Shown: in pieces, positions 53,301 through 64,000 of the stretch
How the letters are laid out: each line of letters starts with the position of its first letter
Numbering within the stretch: position 1 is the stretch's first letter
Source of the DNA: Antennarius striatus
Lineage: Eukaryota > Chordata > Actinopteri > Lophiiformes > Antennariidae
NCBI RefSeq assembly: GCF_040054535.1
Contig: NC_090785.1
Coordinates: forward strand, 14,584,501 to 14,648,500
Direction: 5' to 3'
Length of the DNA: 64,000 nucleotides
Program-made: the position numbers and the translations under genes
The notes under the pieces: generated by a model
The model's input: only the letters and a program-made list of their open reading frames with translations
Databases searched by the model: none
Told to the model about the DNA's origin: nothing

Positions 53301-55738
53301 GGACAGTAGACAAATACAACGCAATATTTAACTTGATTCTCATCCTTTACTGCTCCACAATTTATGCTGCTGACTACCAATGTGATTTTCAAGCTAACAT
53401 CTGGTTTTTGCTTTTCAAGAGTCTTAAAATTCAGGTCATAGAAATCCAAATTTGTTCATGGGGGCTTGTTCGTGAAACCTGCCCAAGTAAGCAGGACCTG
53501 AGTAGCCCTCAGACCCTGTAAACATCTATGAAATCATTGGCTTCCTTTAGTGGCTATAACCTCTTCCAGTGTCATAGTGTGCAATAAATGCAGATTATGG
53601 AGTCATCCTGTCCCAAATGCATACTAAAACTTAAGTGTCTGCTCTTGCCACTGGGCATTTAAAGACTTCTAGAGAAACATTGACCGATTGGTCAGTTTCA
53701 CTTGAGCCGGTGTTGAGCCGGATTGTGATCTTCTATAGTCCTTTATTGGAAACATCCCTGTTATGTGAAGTGAAAAATTATGTACATTATTGCCAAGTGT
53801 TTCATAAAAGTTCCAAATAACAAATAAAATTACACTGGAGTCATAGTGGTAATGAAGCTACACTTCACACGCATCAAAGATCTATGTGTCAACAAACTAA
53901 AGGCTGTTTAAGCAGTGACTAATTTGCTGTTGACATTCAGCACAGCACGGACAAAACAGCACTGACGACTGTTTTTTAGTTTCATTTTCTAGTTCTGTCT
54001 GTGCAGTCTGTCACATCATATAAATTGATCCTTCAATTGATTAACCAACCTAAACTCAAAGGGCTTGGTTGAATATACCAAAGATCTTTCTTTTGATTCA
54101 GATCTGACAGAATCATTCTTATGCAAATGTGAGAAATACGGAGGAGCAAGGGTTCAATTTCACATAGTGGATCCAGAGCTTAGATAGGCAGTTATGGCCC
54201 CACATCCAGGACCATTACACTTTACATTTCAAAGCACAAAATATCACTTACAGCATCTGCAAACACCCCTGAATGTGCACACTGACATACTGCAAACAGC
54301 CATTACAGAGAGACATGAGAATTCTTATCTGTAAAGTGCTGCTACCCTTCGAGTTCCCCACTAGAGTGTACCTTTATGGTATCCATCTTGTCTTTGTCTC
54401 TGCGAATACTGTTGACTAAATCCTCCTTCTTCAGATAATGGTCCTCCAGGGAGTCTTTCAGTTGTTTCTGTACAGCAACATGCAGAACAAATCAGAGTAA
54501 GAGCAGAAATCAGTCGAACACTTGTAAACAACGGTCACAATGCCCATTACTGAGCGACCAAAAACACCCAGCTTTGCAATAAACGCCACAATCTCATTAT
54601 GTCTGTTGTCTGATTAAAAAAAAAAAAAGAAAAGACAATCTGTTACGATTTCCAGGAGTCTGGCTGTGGCAGTGAGGGTACCAGGCCTCTAGTATTGAAC
54701 AGGACATGATCACACCCAGGCAAGCAATAGTCCTGGACTCAAAAGAATGTTAAAACCAGGACTTGCTGTTTTTACATTCCAGCTTTTGTATGGACTAAAC
54801 ACACAGGCTATCACGTGTTAATCAGTAAGCCTGACAGGTGCATTTTATGACCTTTGCTCAGAGCTATACTAGCTGTTTCCTCCTGTTCTTATTCTGGAAG
54901 CAAAACAAAGTTCCTCTACCTCATATCTACAAAAAATGTCTTTTGATCCAACATGTGAAGTAGAGAATAAACCTACCGTCCCAATTTACTGATTTAAAAA
55001 CAACCCTACTAAACACAGTGAACAAAAATCTGAATCAGTATGTGTAGAACTTCATGACAAATTTATTAAAGAATTTTGACATTTGCATTATATTCACAAT
55101 TACGGGCTTTATTATACTGGCAGAGTATTTTGATTTTCCTTAAACAAGGTCATATTGTATAAAAGGGAGTGAAGAGTTTACTTTGCCCTGAGCAGTTCAA
55201 GAAAGATATGTTCAAGATGGGACAACAGTCAAAAATAAACACAGATGTCGACTGAAACAAAGACTACAATACACATGCACTTCATATAACTTAGAGGATA
55301 CGGAAAGCTCATTTGTAATCGAACGGTTTACTTTGGAGCATGAGATTATTTGTAAAAGATTGTCAAATTGTTAATAACGGGTTCCAGATGACGAAGAGTT
55401 GAAGCATAGAGGGCAGTGCAGGTTCGTGTATAAACACACTTGAGGAATGAACTCACCTCCAGGTTCTGGATGTACGTGTCTGAAGTGGTGACCCTGACCT
55501 TCTCCACCATGGCTGTGACGAGGTAGTTGACTTGAAAGTGCTTGGATCTGAACTCTGTGCGACACTGTGGGCAGGTAACGGGACCCTGGGTTCCCCTCCA
55601 GTAGCGAGAGATGCAGGCTTTGCAGAAGTGGTGCATGCAGGCCAGCATGACGGGCTCCTGGAACAGGTCGCAGCAGATGACACAGGTCAGGTCCTCTCTC
55701 AGGCTGCCTTTGGAGGACGTGGCAGGGGCAGCAGCCAT
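49782..55738 (-). CDS. TRIM-like RING / coiled-coil / PRY-SPRY E3 ligase without B-box (6 coding exons, with introns)
   Basis: Six exons (282, 96, 234, 14, 116, 560 nt) join in frame into 433 residues. The C3HC4 RING has ligands C19, C22, C34, H36, C39, C42, C56 and C59. A helical coiled coil follows (about 95-204), then PRY (about 249-270) and SPRY to the end with [15 protein letters not shown] and [14 protein letters not shown]. Exon sizes 96 and 234 are those of the standard TRIM plan, so this is a TRIM-family gene. No B-box zinc ligands lie between RING and coiled coil. Expected role: ubiquitin ligase whose SPRY picks the target; substrate unknown. Human TRIM7/TRIM41/TRIM52 lie near FLT4 on 5q35, which may reflect old linkage (inference). 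The exact member (trim105-, TRIM62- or TRIM69-like) is not decided. Confidence 0.9.
50569..50684 (-). CDS. TRIM-like gene exon 5 (linker)
   Basis: 116 nt, acceptor tgacag, donor CCAG|gtaatt. Encodes [20 protein letters not shown] then [15 protein letters not shown], the linker before PRY seen in TRIM69/TRIM39-like proteins. Confidence 0.9.
50772..50785 (-). CDS. TRIM-like gene exon 4 (14-nt microexon)
   Basis: CTCCCATCTCTAAG between cttttcag and gtaagt. It encodes LPSL plus two bases of Arg. TRIM genes normally have 23 nt here; 14 keeps the same phase. Confidence 0.8.
50886..51119 (-). CDS. TRIM-like gene exon 3 (coiled coil, 234 nt)
   Basis: Acceptor gttgcag, donor CGAG|gtaagg. Encodes [39 protein letters not shown] and a heptad-rich helix. 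The 234-nt size is the hallmark of TRIM genes. Confidence 0.93.
52102..52136. repeat. (AGAATC)n hexanucleotide repeat
   Basis: Six copies; such runs often begin a common fish repeat that continues with a GCTTTATTG-like stretch, seen here at 52150-52160. Confidence 0.85.
52516..52584 (+). repeat. Dispersed repeat, second copy
   Basis: GATTGTGAAGATATTCGGTG, GGACGAACGGATGAACAC and CACTGACAATTACAATACAT match the copy at 7712-7801. The repeat probably starts further left (about 52260) with GGTCAAAGATCAAAG blocks. Confidence 0.65.
54372..54467 (-). CDS. TRIM-like gene exon 2 (coiled coil, 96 nt)
   Basis: Acceptor gtacag, donor AAAG|gtacac. Encodes [20 protein letters not shown] then a charged helix; 32 codons exactly, the canonical TRIM exon 2 size. 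Confidence 0.9.
55457..55738 (-). CDS. TRIM-like gene coding exon 1 (RING)
   Basis: ATG at 55738 (gcagccATGg), 94 codons, donor GAG|gtgagt. The exon starts at 55772 after a ctcag acceptor, so an upstream non-coding exon must exist. An in-frame ATG further up lies across that acceptor and is rejected. The last 20 codons before the donor contain no zinc ligands. Confidence 0.93.
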
Positions 55739-56279
55739 GGCTTTGGGTAGCTCCTTTCCAAAGTTTGCCACACTGAGGAAGCAAAAAAAAAAAACAAGCT
55801 TGAGTCTGACAGAGATAAACACTCCCTCTATGAAGACAGGGTTCAAAGGCAAACGTCCAGTACATTTATACTACATGTACTTTGTTTCATGAGTCATATT
55901 AGCTAAATGCAGCTCCAAGGAGAGGATCGTGTACCTCCATGACAAATCTATAAAAATAACCCCTCAGAAGTGCTAAGAACCTGCTGTACTTCATGTGTGA
56001 CCGGGGAGAGCAGAAGGCATCAGGTTTTCACGTCACGGGACTCTATAAAGCCGATTTTCAGCGGTCAGAGTTCTGTTTGGGTTCTACCTCCACTGCTAAC
56101 ATTAGCTACATGGAACAGCCAGTGAATAACATGTTTATATACGACATGAAATCACACAAATTGAAAACTCTGACGCGGCGACATTTAATAAACATTCAGT
56201 TGAAGAAGTTGTTTACTTTGTTGGACCTACGTTGCCTGTTGTTCGGTGGAGTGTGTGTCCGAGTACAGTACATGAGTAT

Positions 56280-56400
56280 CCCTCTGTGTGATTCCCAAGC
56301 TCCTGGACCGGGACGTAGAGCGCATGCGTTAACTACCAGCAGACCTGTGATTGGTCAACGGGAGGGGGGCGTGGACCGGTCGGTTGTCGTCTGGACTCAA
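56280..56400 (-). promoter_or_regulatory. Probable promoter of the TRIM-like gene
   Basis: CpG-richer stretch upstream of the coding start. It has GCGCATGCG at about 56320 (NRF1-like), ATTGG at 56350-56354 (an inverted CCAAT box) and GGGGGGCGTGG at about 56365 (Sp/KLF box). No TATA. The 5' UTR exon probably starts nearby; its donor is not settled. Confidence 0.45.
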
Positions 56401-57605
56401 AAGAGACTGTTTTCTGAAATCAATTGATGATTCCAAAAAAATATTAATGAAGAAAATTTAAGTTAAAACTAAATCTATAGTTAATCCCCAGTACTATCAA
56501 ATAAAAGTAGTTTGAATTAATGCAGCTTAAACCTTATAATAAACTTTTTAATCTTGAAGGCTGTTAACTAGGCTTTAACTGTAACTGTGATGATATTCTG
56601 AAGCTGTTGTGCACTTCTCTTGGCTCTGCTCTATTAGGAGAAAATTATGACAGAATCTTTACAACATTATGGATAAAACTATTGTTTAAAGATGTTCTTT
56701 TCTCTATAACAAGCTGTACTTTGTCTGTCAGAAAGTAACAATGAAGGAAATTTTAGTAAGTGCCCTATTAATCTCCTCAGACCCAAAAGTAGTATGGTTC
56801 GCCTGAATATTATATTCTCACTCTTTGTATTTCATTTTCTCTATAAATGCATGCTTTTGGAATTAATATTTTGTTTTGTTGCTAGGTTTAAAAAATGTTC
56901 CTGCTTTTCTCCTTCACTTTGCCAAGAACACGATAATGCACATCTGTATTTTTCTTGGTTCCACAACTGGAAGTTTATAGAACCAAACGTTTTTTGTAAC
57001 TAAAAATGATATGATGGATTGTGATTTTCTCTAACAGTTCAATTAAATTGTGTACAGATTATCCATCTTTAAGAGTATATACCTGATTGAAAATGCTTTT
57101 AAAGAATGACTTGTTTCAAGATCAGAATGATAGTGGAGAAGGACCAATATCCTTTTCAGTAAAAGATGTGACGTGACAGTTTTGTGTTTATATAACACCA
57201 GTGGACGTCAAAGAGAGATTTTCAAGAGAGGTAAAAGCATCAATGCTACACAAGATGAGATGTCCTGATTTAGATTGTTTCACCAGTATTGAAAGGGTGT
57301 ACTTTATTCTCTGCTCGCCTGCCTGTGGCAAACTTTCTTGTGGCAAACTTTCTACCTGACCTTGATGATGTATTAAAGTTTAATTAAAAAGTTAAAGACA
57401 TATTATGCAACTATTTTCATGAGTTGAATAACATTGTGTAAAAACTGTAGTGCACCTGTAACAGGAAATCACACAGAGAATGCACCGCTTTGCTATTATC
57501 CTTAAACTTAAACAAAATCCTTTATTTTCTATAATGAGGAGATCATCAGTTATTATATCATTGCGGCCATGACATAGCACACATTATGGTGATGTCACCT
57601 TGATG

Positions 57606-58045
57606 ACAGGTGATGCTGTATGGATCAGAAACATGGAGGACCACTAAACTCATAACGCAAAGACTGCAAACGCTCATCAATACCTGCCTAAGAAGAATCC
57701 TTCATCTGGTGGAAAGGCAAAGTAACCAATGTGGACCGTGGAAAAGAACAAACCAGGAACCCATTGGCATACAAATCTGGAAGAGAAAGTGGAGTTGGAT
57801 CAGCCATACCCTCAGAAAACCCACAACAAACATTACCCGACAAGCCCTGAAATGGAACCCCCAAGGAAAAAGGAAACAAGTTCGCCCCAGGAACAGTTGA
57901 AGAAGAAGCGTTGAAGCAGAAATAGCAGAGAGTGGGCTGAACTGGGGAGACCTCGAAAGAACACCTACAAACCAAGTGAAATGTAGAGCGTTTGTCAACG
58001 GCCTGTGCATCCTAGAGGAGCAAAGGGCTTAAGTCAAGTAAGTCA
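57606..58045 (+). mobile_element. LINE ORF2 C-terminal relic
   Basis: Reads [51 protein letters not shown] and [14 protein letters not shown], the endonuclease/RT-distal end of a non-LTR retrotransposon, then frame breaks and a FVNGLCILEEQRA-like end with an AAGTCAAGTAAGTCA tail. It is a different family from the 20.1-kb LINE. Confidence 0.85.
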
Positions 58046-59180
58046 CCTTGATGACACTGTTCTGTCTCATGTAAAATTATTTTGCTTCTCTCCTTGTCCC
58101 AAAAGCCTGACTCCGACTGTTTGGAATATTTATCTGTAGAAGTTTAGAATTCACCAGCTAAAATATGGATTCCTATAATATCCACCGATCTCATTTTGTC
58201 TGGACGTTGATTTTACCTTTGACAGCTATAATAAGACTTTTTAATTACTTTATCGATTTATATTGCCATATAATGATGATAGTTTCTCTCCCTTCCCTGT
58301 TACTATGCTGAAATGTTGCCCCACCAAATACAAATTGTGTTTTCATCACTTATAATCAAAGCATGATCATGATGAAAATTTTCCATGCCTAGGTTGGTTT
58401 ACATGGATTTGTCTGTTATAAATAATTTTCATGACATTAGCTAAAGTAGAACAAAAAGTGAATATACAAACTATGTCAAAATATTGAAGAAGGAAAGGGA
58501 TCAGAATTCACATTCCTACCATCTGCCTCAAAATTGCATATAAATATATTCTTTATCAAAATCCAGGCACTACATTTAAGATATGTTGCAACAGAAATGA
58601 ACAAGTCAATGAGGGCTCCTCCATCTCTAGTCTTTCATACGAACTTGTTTATTTCAAATTCCACACACCACATATTGATGACCTGTGCTTTTGTTAATTA
58701 GTCTCTTTCATGTTGTTAAAAGCTCAAAATATCAGGAAGCAGCACTGAGAACAAAACCTCGATATCCTCACTAAGAGTAAGAACCCTGCTGGTAGCTTTT
58801 AAATTAGGGCTTAATGGGACATTTAATTTGTATGTCTCCTAGGACACATTATTGATGGATATAACTCTAACAGAGATTTAGCATCAGAAGTGGGACATTT
58901 CTTCCCCTAAGATCCATCAACCTCGTGTAAGATAAAATAAAAGTTAACCAGGAGGGTGACTGAAGTATCCTACATAAATATTAATCTCAGAAATCCAATT
59001 TGTCAACTTCCACAACAGGACTGTCCATCTTTTAAAATCAATATTTTGAGTCATTGAAGAATTAAAGGCTGTTACCTGGATCAAACCACCACATCTCCCA
59101 CTCAAGTGAATCTGTGTCAAAAACCCTGAGAGTTAAAGTAGGAAGGAGGAGGCAGGAATGGGATTATTCAGTGTGGCTGT

Positions 59181-59314
<134 letters not shown>

Positions 59315-60637
59315 GATAAGCTCTGATAAATAACTTGGGTTGTGTGTGCTCTACCCACAGTTTGGTGGCTGTGAGATGTGAGGACTCCTCTGAGGACATT
59401 CTTTGAATGACTAGGTGATTGGAATTTACATTCTCAGTGAAGCTTGACAGAAGCAGCAATCAGATGGAGAATTATGTCCTGAATGCAGGGGAATCCTACA
59501 AAGCTCACTCATTTGTTAGATATACTTTAGTGTGAGCACGGGTAAACATGTGAAAGGATTAAAAATCTTAGTCCGACAGTAAAACCAGTGCTTAATTTAA
59601 AACTGGCACTGCATATTAGAAAAATCTCCTTCATGGTCACACCATGAAACAAAACATCCTTACCATTTTTCAGAAGCCGTAGGAGATGAGCAAACAAGGC
59701 TGAAAGAGCTGTCAACCTTGACTGCTGAGCGACCCAGTGCACATGGAGGCTGGGGGAGGCTCAAAATAAATTGAGGTTTAAAGGCAACTAGCCCCAATCA
59801 ATAAGGGTCAGTCAATCAGTACTCCCAAATATTGCATCATCAAATACAATCCCACCAGTTTGATTCACAGATCTCATAAAATGCTGCTTCCTGATTGACA
59901 AAACTGAGCTGAACTGTTAGTGACAGTGACAAGATCTTTCAGTAGCTCTGGGGAAATGCAAAGGATTACGCTCAATTCATGAAATCCTGCTGGTATCAAA
60001 ATCAGAAACAAGTCTCTAAATGGGTGCAGTATACAGCTCCTTTGTTGAATTCACTTAACAAAGACGGCTGCCACAAATACATGTAAACAATCCATTAGCT
60101 TCCAGGTTTCTTGTGTATTTTCGCAAGTTTTATCGTATAATTTTTCATGTGTGAAAAAGGATACATTATTTCATGTACAAATGAATAGTCTAAGGAAATG
60201 TCTTTTCACAGTTACGATAATTATTGACCCAGTATAATAAAATCTCATTCTTAATAAACCCCATTATAAGTTAAAACAGTCAAGTGATTGTTGAAGTTAG
60301 AGCAATAAAATACTGACTCAATTCACAACAAAACTCCAATTTAATGCACTATATTTCAGCAATTTTTAATAATCTGGCACCACAAATGTCTCTTGCACAT
60401 GTCCACCGTTCAAGATAAAATTACAACCTATTCTCCAAGAACTTAATTTATTGTGTATATGATTCAGGATCCAATGAAGGTCACATTGATTGGAATATGC
60501 TTTAAATGGCTCTGCCTCAATTTAGCACAAGATTGGTGCACATGACTATACATCACCAAAGCAAGTTCACAATGACAACCCATCAAAAATGTTCTATTAA
60601 AATAGATTTTAGCAATATGTGATTTCATTGTTGATAA

Positions 60638-60843
60638 GGCGGCACGGTGGCGCAGTCGCCGCACAACAAGGCGGTTTCGGGTTCGAGTCCCGCTCTGTGC
60701 AGAGTTTGCATGTCCTCCCCGTGTCTGCGTGGGTTCTCCCACCTCCAAAAACATGCGCCTCAGGTTAATTGGCCGGTTAGGCTCCAGCTCCCCGCGACCT
60801 GCGCAAGCAGAGGAAGCAGGTTTTAAAAAATGAATGAATGAAC
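60638..60843 (+). mobile_element. tRNA-derived SINE with (GAAT)n tail
   Basis: Begins GGCGGCACGGTGGCGCAGT; has a pol III B box (GGTTTCGGGTTCGAGTCCCG), the conserved GAGTTTGCATGTCCTCCCCG and GTGGGTTCTCCCAC core blocks, an L2-like tail and TGAATGAATG end. About 20 bases after the A box (present in the 7663 copy) are deleted, so its internal promoter is damaged. Confidence 0.88.
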
Positions 60844-61269
60844 ATGTGATAAGAGAGGAACTCAGGACTGAGTCGTGACAGGGAATCATATTGATCGGTT
60901 TGACTTTCAGAAAAACAATTATATGAAACCCAGTTTTATGTTTTCTCGTTTCATTGTTGGTCACAGTTACGTTCACACATACAGTAATGTGATCAAATGA
61001 AGCAAAAATGAAGGATTTACTTTTCAGTCCTACAACAATGAAAAGTTTCTTCATGGCTGAGAGGCAGAAAGCGCAAAGTCTATTTGAAAATACAATGAAT
61101 TATAAACTGAGATAAAACAAAATGTCATAAACTGAGTGACGTTAATCTGCGCTCGCACTTTCAAGGGTAATCTTTGTTTATTTGATGAAACTTGTTTACT
61201 GGGTAACACAATGGAATTGAAACAATCGAGCCTCTCAGAAAACATTATCTATAGACGCAATCCATGCGA

Positions 61270-61442
61270 ACATCTCCTGGAACAGACGCTGAATTCTATG
61301 GAGCTGCCTCAAGAACGCACAGTCGCGCCATAGGATGCGCACTCGAGGCTACAGCTTGGGAGGAGCTTCGGGAATTTTTCTCCCTTGTTTAACGCCACTC
61401 ACGATTGAACGCTCGTTTGCAAAAGGAGATTTTGTGGGAAAG
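61270..61442 (+). other. Probable non-coding first exon and promoter of a plus-strand gene
   Basis: GC-richer block (GTCGCGCC, GGATGCGCACTCGAGG) ending GGGAAAG|gtgagt, a strong donor at 61443. The next usable acceptor is tcctcag at 63884-63890, just before a start codon. The transcription start is not located. Confidence 0.5.
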
Positions 61443-62077
61443 GTGAGTGCATTAATGTGTGATTTTATGTGGACTTTTTTATGATCATTGCTTAATTATT
61501 TAGTGATAAAAATGGAAGATAAAACAAATTGGCTTTGTAACTTATACTTGTTGAAACTATCATACGTGCGTAATTTGGTTATGAGAGCAAAATTTAATTA
61601 ACAGGATGAACAAATGGACAATTTACGTAGCACGGGAGATTTTTATGGGGTGCAAGCAAACGTTTTGCACCTGTGAAGTCGGTTGAATGTACTTTGGTAA
61701 CTCCCTTGGAGATATTTCAATGCGCACTTGTCATTAAGTTAAATAGCGACAAATTACGCACGAGTGAAACATCAATGCATCTTTGATTGTGAATTGGGTA
61801 TTTCATCATAATTAGTTCACTAGAATCTGATTGTATTGGACCTGTTTATTTCAGCAGGTGTACGATAGTAGATCCTTTCAAGACTGCTTTGACAAATTAC
61901 TGACGTGAGGTGCACGTCGCCGGGAGTGTGTGTCTTATAAATCCCTATTGCCTAGGGCTGTCGGCACGGAGAGTTCCTGCAGGCTGCACATGTTTCATTT
62001 AGGTGTTATGTCACACAGTTGTTGTCATGACCATGTCATGACGATGGTCCCTATAGATTCAAAAATACCGTGTCATC

Positions 62078-62079
<2 letters not shown>

Positions 62080-62155
<76 letters not shown>
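62080..62155. repeat. (GT)n microsatellite
   Basis: Uninterrupted GT array. Confidence 0.97.
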
Positions 62156-62158
<3 letters not shown>

Positions 62159-62292
62159 AATGACAAGGTGTTGGTGTCCAATAAATTAGTAGATATAGTA
62201 GTATGTATATACAGTATTTATATGTACAGTATATCCATACATACATATATACAAAGTATGTATGTATATATATAGTCTTTTTCTTCTTTTCA

Positions 62293-62360
62293 TATATATA
62301 TATATATATATATGTACGCACACACACAAAATAAATGTATGCATATATACAGACAAATAT

Positions 62361-62424
<64 letters not shown>
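62293..62424. repeat. (AT)n and (AC)n compound microsatellites
   Basis: ATATAT at 62293-62312, then AC arrays at 62356-62424; the two repeats 62080 and 62356 lie opposed (GT then AC), so the 200-bp stretch can fold back on itself. Confidence 0.93.
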
Positions 62425-63890
62425 GAATGACGTTTTTTTTGAATCAATAGAAATTATTGGCATAACATGGTCCTGGCATCCACAGTGTGACATAACCCAT
62501 AAATGAAACGCGTGCCGCCAGCAGGTATACCCCTCTGAACATATATTCTTTCTCTGGAAAAATATGTTTCACATAAACCCAGAAAAATCATCACTTTTTT
62601 CTCCAAAACAAATTAAACCAAAGGAAGATGAGTTTTTTGAAAGCCTCTGATTGAATCAAATGGTACCAATGCAATTAGCATGATTCTGTTTAATGAGGTT
62701 GCAGAATAGTCAGACGTTAAAGAGTATTTTCTATAGATGCTGTACAGACAAAATAATCTCTATTTATCCTATTAATTCAGCAGGAGATATTACACTCTGG
62801 TAAATTGACTGAAAATCAACTAAACTTCAGCAAGTAGAATAATGAAAAGAGAGGATTTTTTGGGCAGGATTCCGGCATGACACACAATATTCCTTTCATG
62901 AGGCAGACTCTGTACGAAAGTAGACTGCAGCTCTAATGACGCACCTTTAAACCAGCTGACTTCTGCTGATCACATTGCTTTCTCCATAAGTTTCCTTTAC
63001 CCTTTATAATAGTCCAGGTGTTCATGCCCCTTTGGAAAATTACATCCTATAACCAAATGATTGTGACAAAGCCATGTGCAATGACATTTTATTTTATATT
63101 GACGTAGCTACCAATGAGGTCTGGCTTCTTCATGGACACATATAGAACTACTTTTGTGCTAATAATCATCCTGTATTGAAGTATGTTTTTCCTTTTTGCT
63201 TAGATTTTCAGAGCACTCGCTTCTTCAACACAATCTTGGGTAATTGTCTTATAATTAGGTTGCAGTCTTTGCAGTATTATCTTCAGTGTTGCACGGTATC
63301 ATTTCCTCAAGTCGAATACTAAATGACTTTAATAGAACATTAGAACATTTACAATGCAATCAATACTTTCCAGGTGATATGTAGAGATTAATGAAGCAGC
63401 TGTGTATCAGTTCGGTTTAGTCAAACTCATTACAGGTTGGATTGAACATTGCTATCGCAGGTCAGATCCTGAAAATAACAGACATGTTTTTAAGCCCACT
63501 TGCAATGAATGTGTTGGATGGATTGCCCATAGTTCAATTTTTTCAATGACATGTTTTTATATTGATGTATTATGTAAAGAGAGGAAGAGAACCTGCCAGG
63601 AGATATTTAAATTAATGATTTAATTAATCAATTGTAAGTTCTAGCAGCAGTAGCTTTGGTTTAGTCAGGGATTCAAGTGAACAGGTGGAAGTCTGACAGT
63701 GGGAGGCCAGTGGGGATGACGTTCTAGTCAAGCATCAGCTACTTATAATGGTTGATTGATAGAAGGAATGCTTCATGGGGAGTGGTTGCACGACACATTA
63801 ACAGGAAATACAGATGTTGTGAAATCTAAATGTAAAATTGTACAAACATGTGCCAAGAAGTAATTCTATTTAATATTTTTACCTCCTCAG

Positions 63891-64000
63891 GCATCAGCCA
63901 AGCCTTGATCTGTCATCTCCTGCTAAGATGAGCCCACCGGACTCATGCAACAGCAGCAGTGAAGGTGAGGCTGCCGAAACCAACCCCTGGTTTCTTCTGA
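63891..64000 (+). CDS. Start exon of an unidentified plus-strand gene (partial)
   Basis: After a tacctcctcag acceptor, 37 nt of 5' UTR lead to ATG at 63928 (taagATGa, A at -3). The frame MSPPDSCNSSSEGEAAETNP stays open to the window edge. A possible donor GAAG|gtgagg at 63965 would cut the exon after 12 codons; the open frame beyond it makes either reading possible. I do not recognise the protein. Confidence 0.45.

Larger units (their letters stand above)
51120..54371 (-). other. TRIM-like gene intron 2
   Basis: No exon found; this is where a B-box exon would have to lie if one existed. Contains an (AGAATC)n run (52102-52136) and a dispersed repeat. Confidence 0.65.
61443..63890 (+). other. 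Probable intron 1 of the plus-strand gene
   Basis: Between the gtgagt donor and the cctcctcag acceptor. Contains two long dinucleotide arrays (62080, 62356) and no recognised exon. Confidence 0.45.

Noticed and set aside
55739..55852. Upstream in-frame ATG extending the TRIM-like protein by 38 residues
   Set aside because: The extension crosses a good ctcag acceptor at 55773-55774 and a poly-T tract, and adds nothing like a TRIM N-terminus.
55993..56427. 144-codon plus-strand open frame upstream of the TRIM-like gene
   Set aside because: It covers the probable promoter/5' UTR of the opposite-strand gene, shows no domain, and its end runs through CCAAT and GC boxes.
60638..60843. A functional tRNA gene
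   Set aside because: The B box is tRNA-like, but the body continues into SINE core and L2 tail and no cloverleaf can be formed.

Overview
The window looks like nuclear DNA of a ray-finned (teleost) fish. It has split genes with GT-AG introns, a vertebrate receptor tyrosine kinase, a TRIM-type ubiquitin ligase gene, many long CA/TG microsatellites, a fish tRNA-derived SINE, L2-type LINE tails and decayed Tc1/mariner and hAT transposons. No operon, prokaryotic gene, virus or CRISPR array is visible. The species cannot be named from the sequence alone.

Layout. (1) 1-1.8 kb: flank downstream of flt4, possibly the 3' end of an unidentified plus-strand neighbour, with a perfect 27-bp palindrome centred on an AP-1 site. 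(2) 1.94-43.47 kb, minus strand: a complete flt4 (VEGFR-3) gene. I could place all 30 coding exons. Their lengths sum to 4155 nt (1384 codons plus stop) and every junction keeps frame. Intron 1 alone is 16.2 kb; the other 29 exons lie within 25.3 kb. (3) 43.8-49.05 kb: intergenic DNA with Tc1/mariner relics and a CA microsatellite. (4) 49.05-56.4 kb, minus strand: a six-coding-exon gene for a 433-residue RING / coiled-coil / PRY-SPRY protein with no B-box, with a probable promoter near 56.3 kb. (5) 56.4-61.2 kb: intergenic DNA with a LINE relic, a long CA repeat and a SINE. (6) 61.3-64.0 kb, plus strand: the first two exons of an unidentified gene that runs off the window.

The flt4 product is predicted to be a lymphatic/venous endothelial receptor: signal peptide, seven Ig-like domains, one membrane helix, split tyrosine kinase and C-terminal tail. 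The TRIM-like protein is probably a cytosolic E3 ubiquitin ligase. Nothing in the sequence links the two functionally; they are simply neighbours.

I found no wholly new biological system. The points most worth a second look are the tandem repeats sitting beside five flt4 splice sites, the missing B-box and 14-nt microexon of the TRIM-like gene, lineage differences in the VEGFR-3 tail tyrosines and cleavage region, the ETS/AP-1/ETS palindrome, and the uniform antisense orientation of transposon relics inside flt4. Family assignments come from recognising protein motifs by eye; no database search was run.
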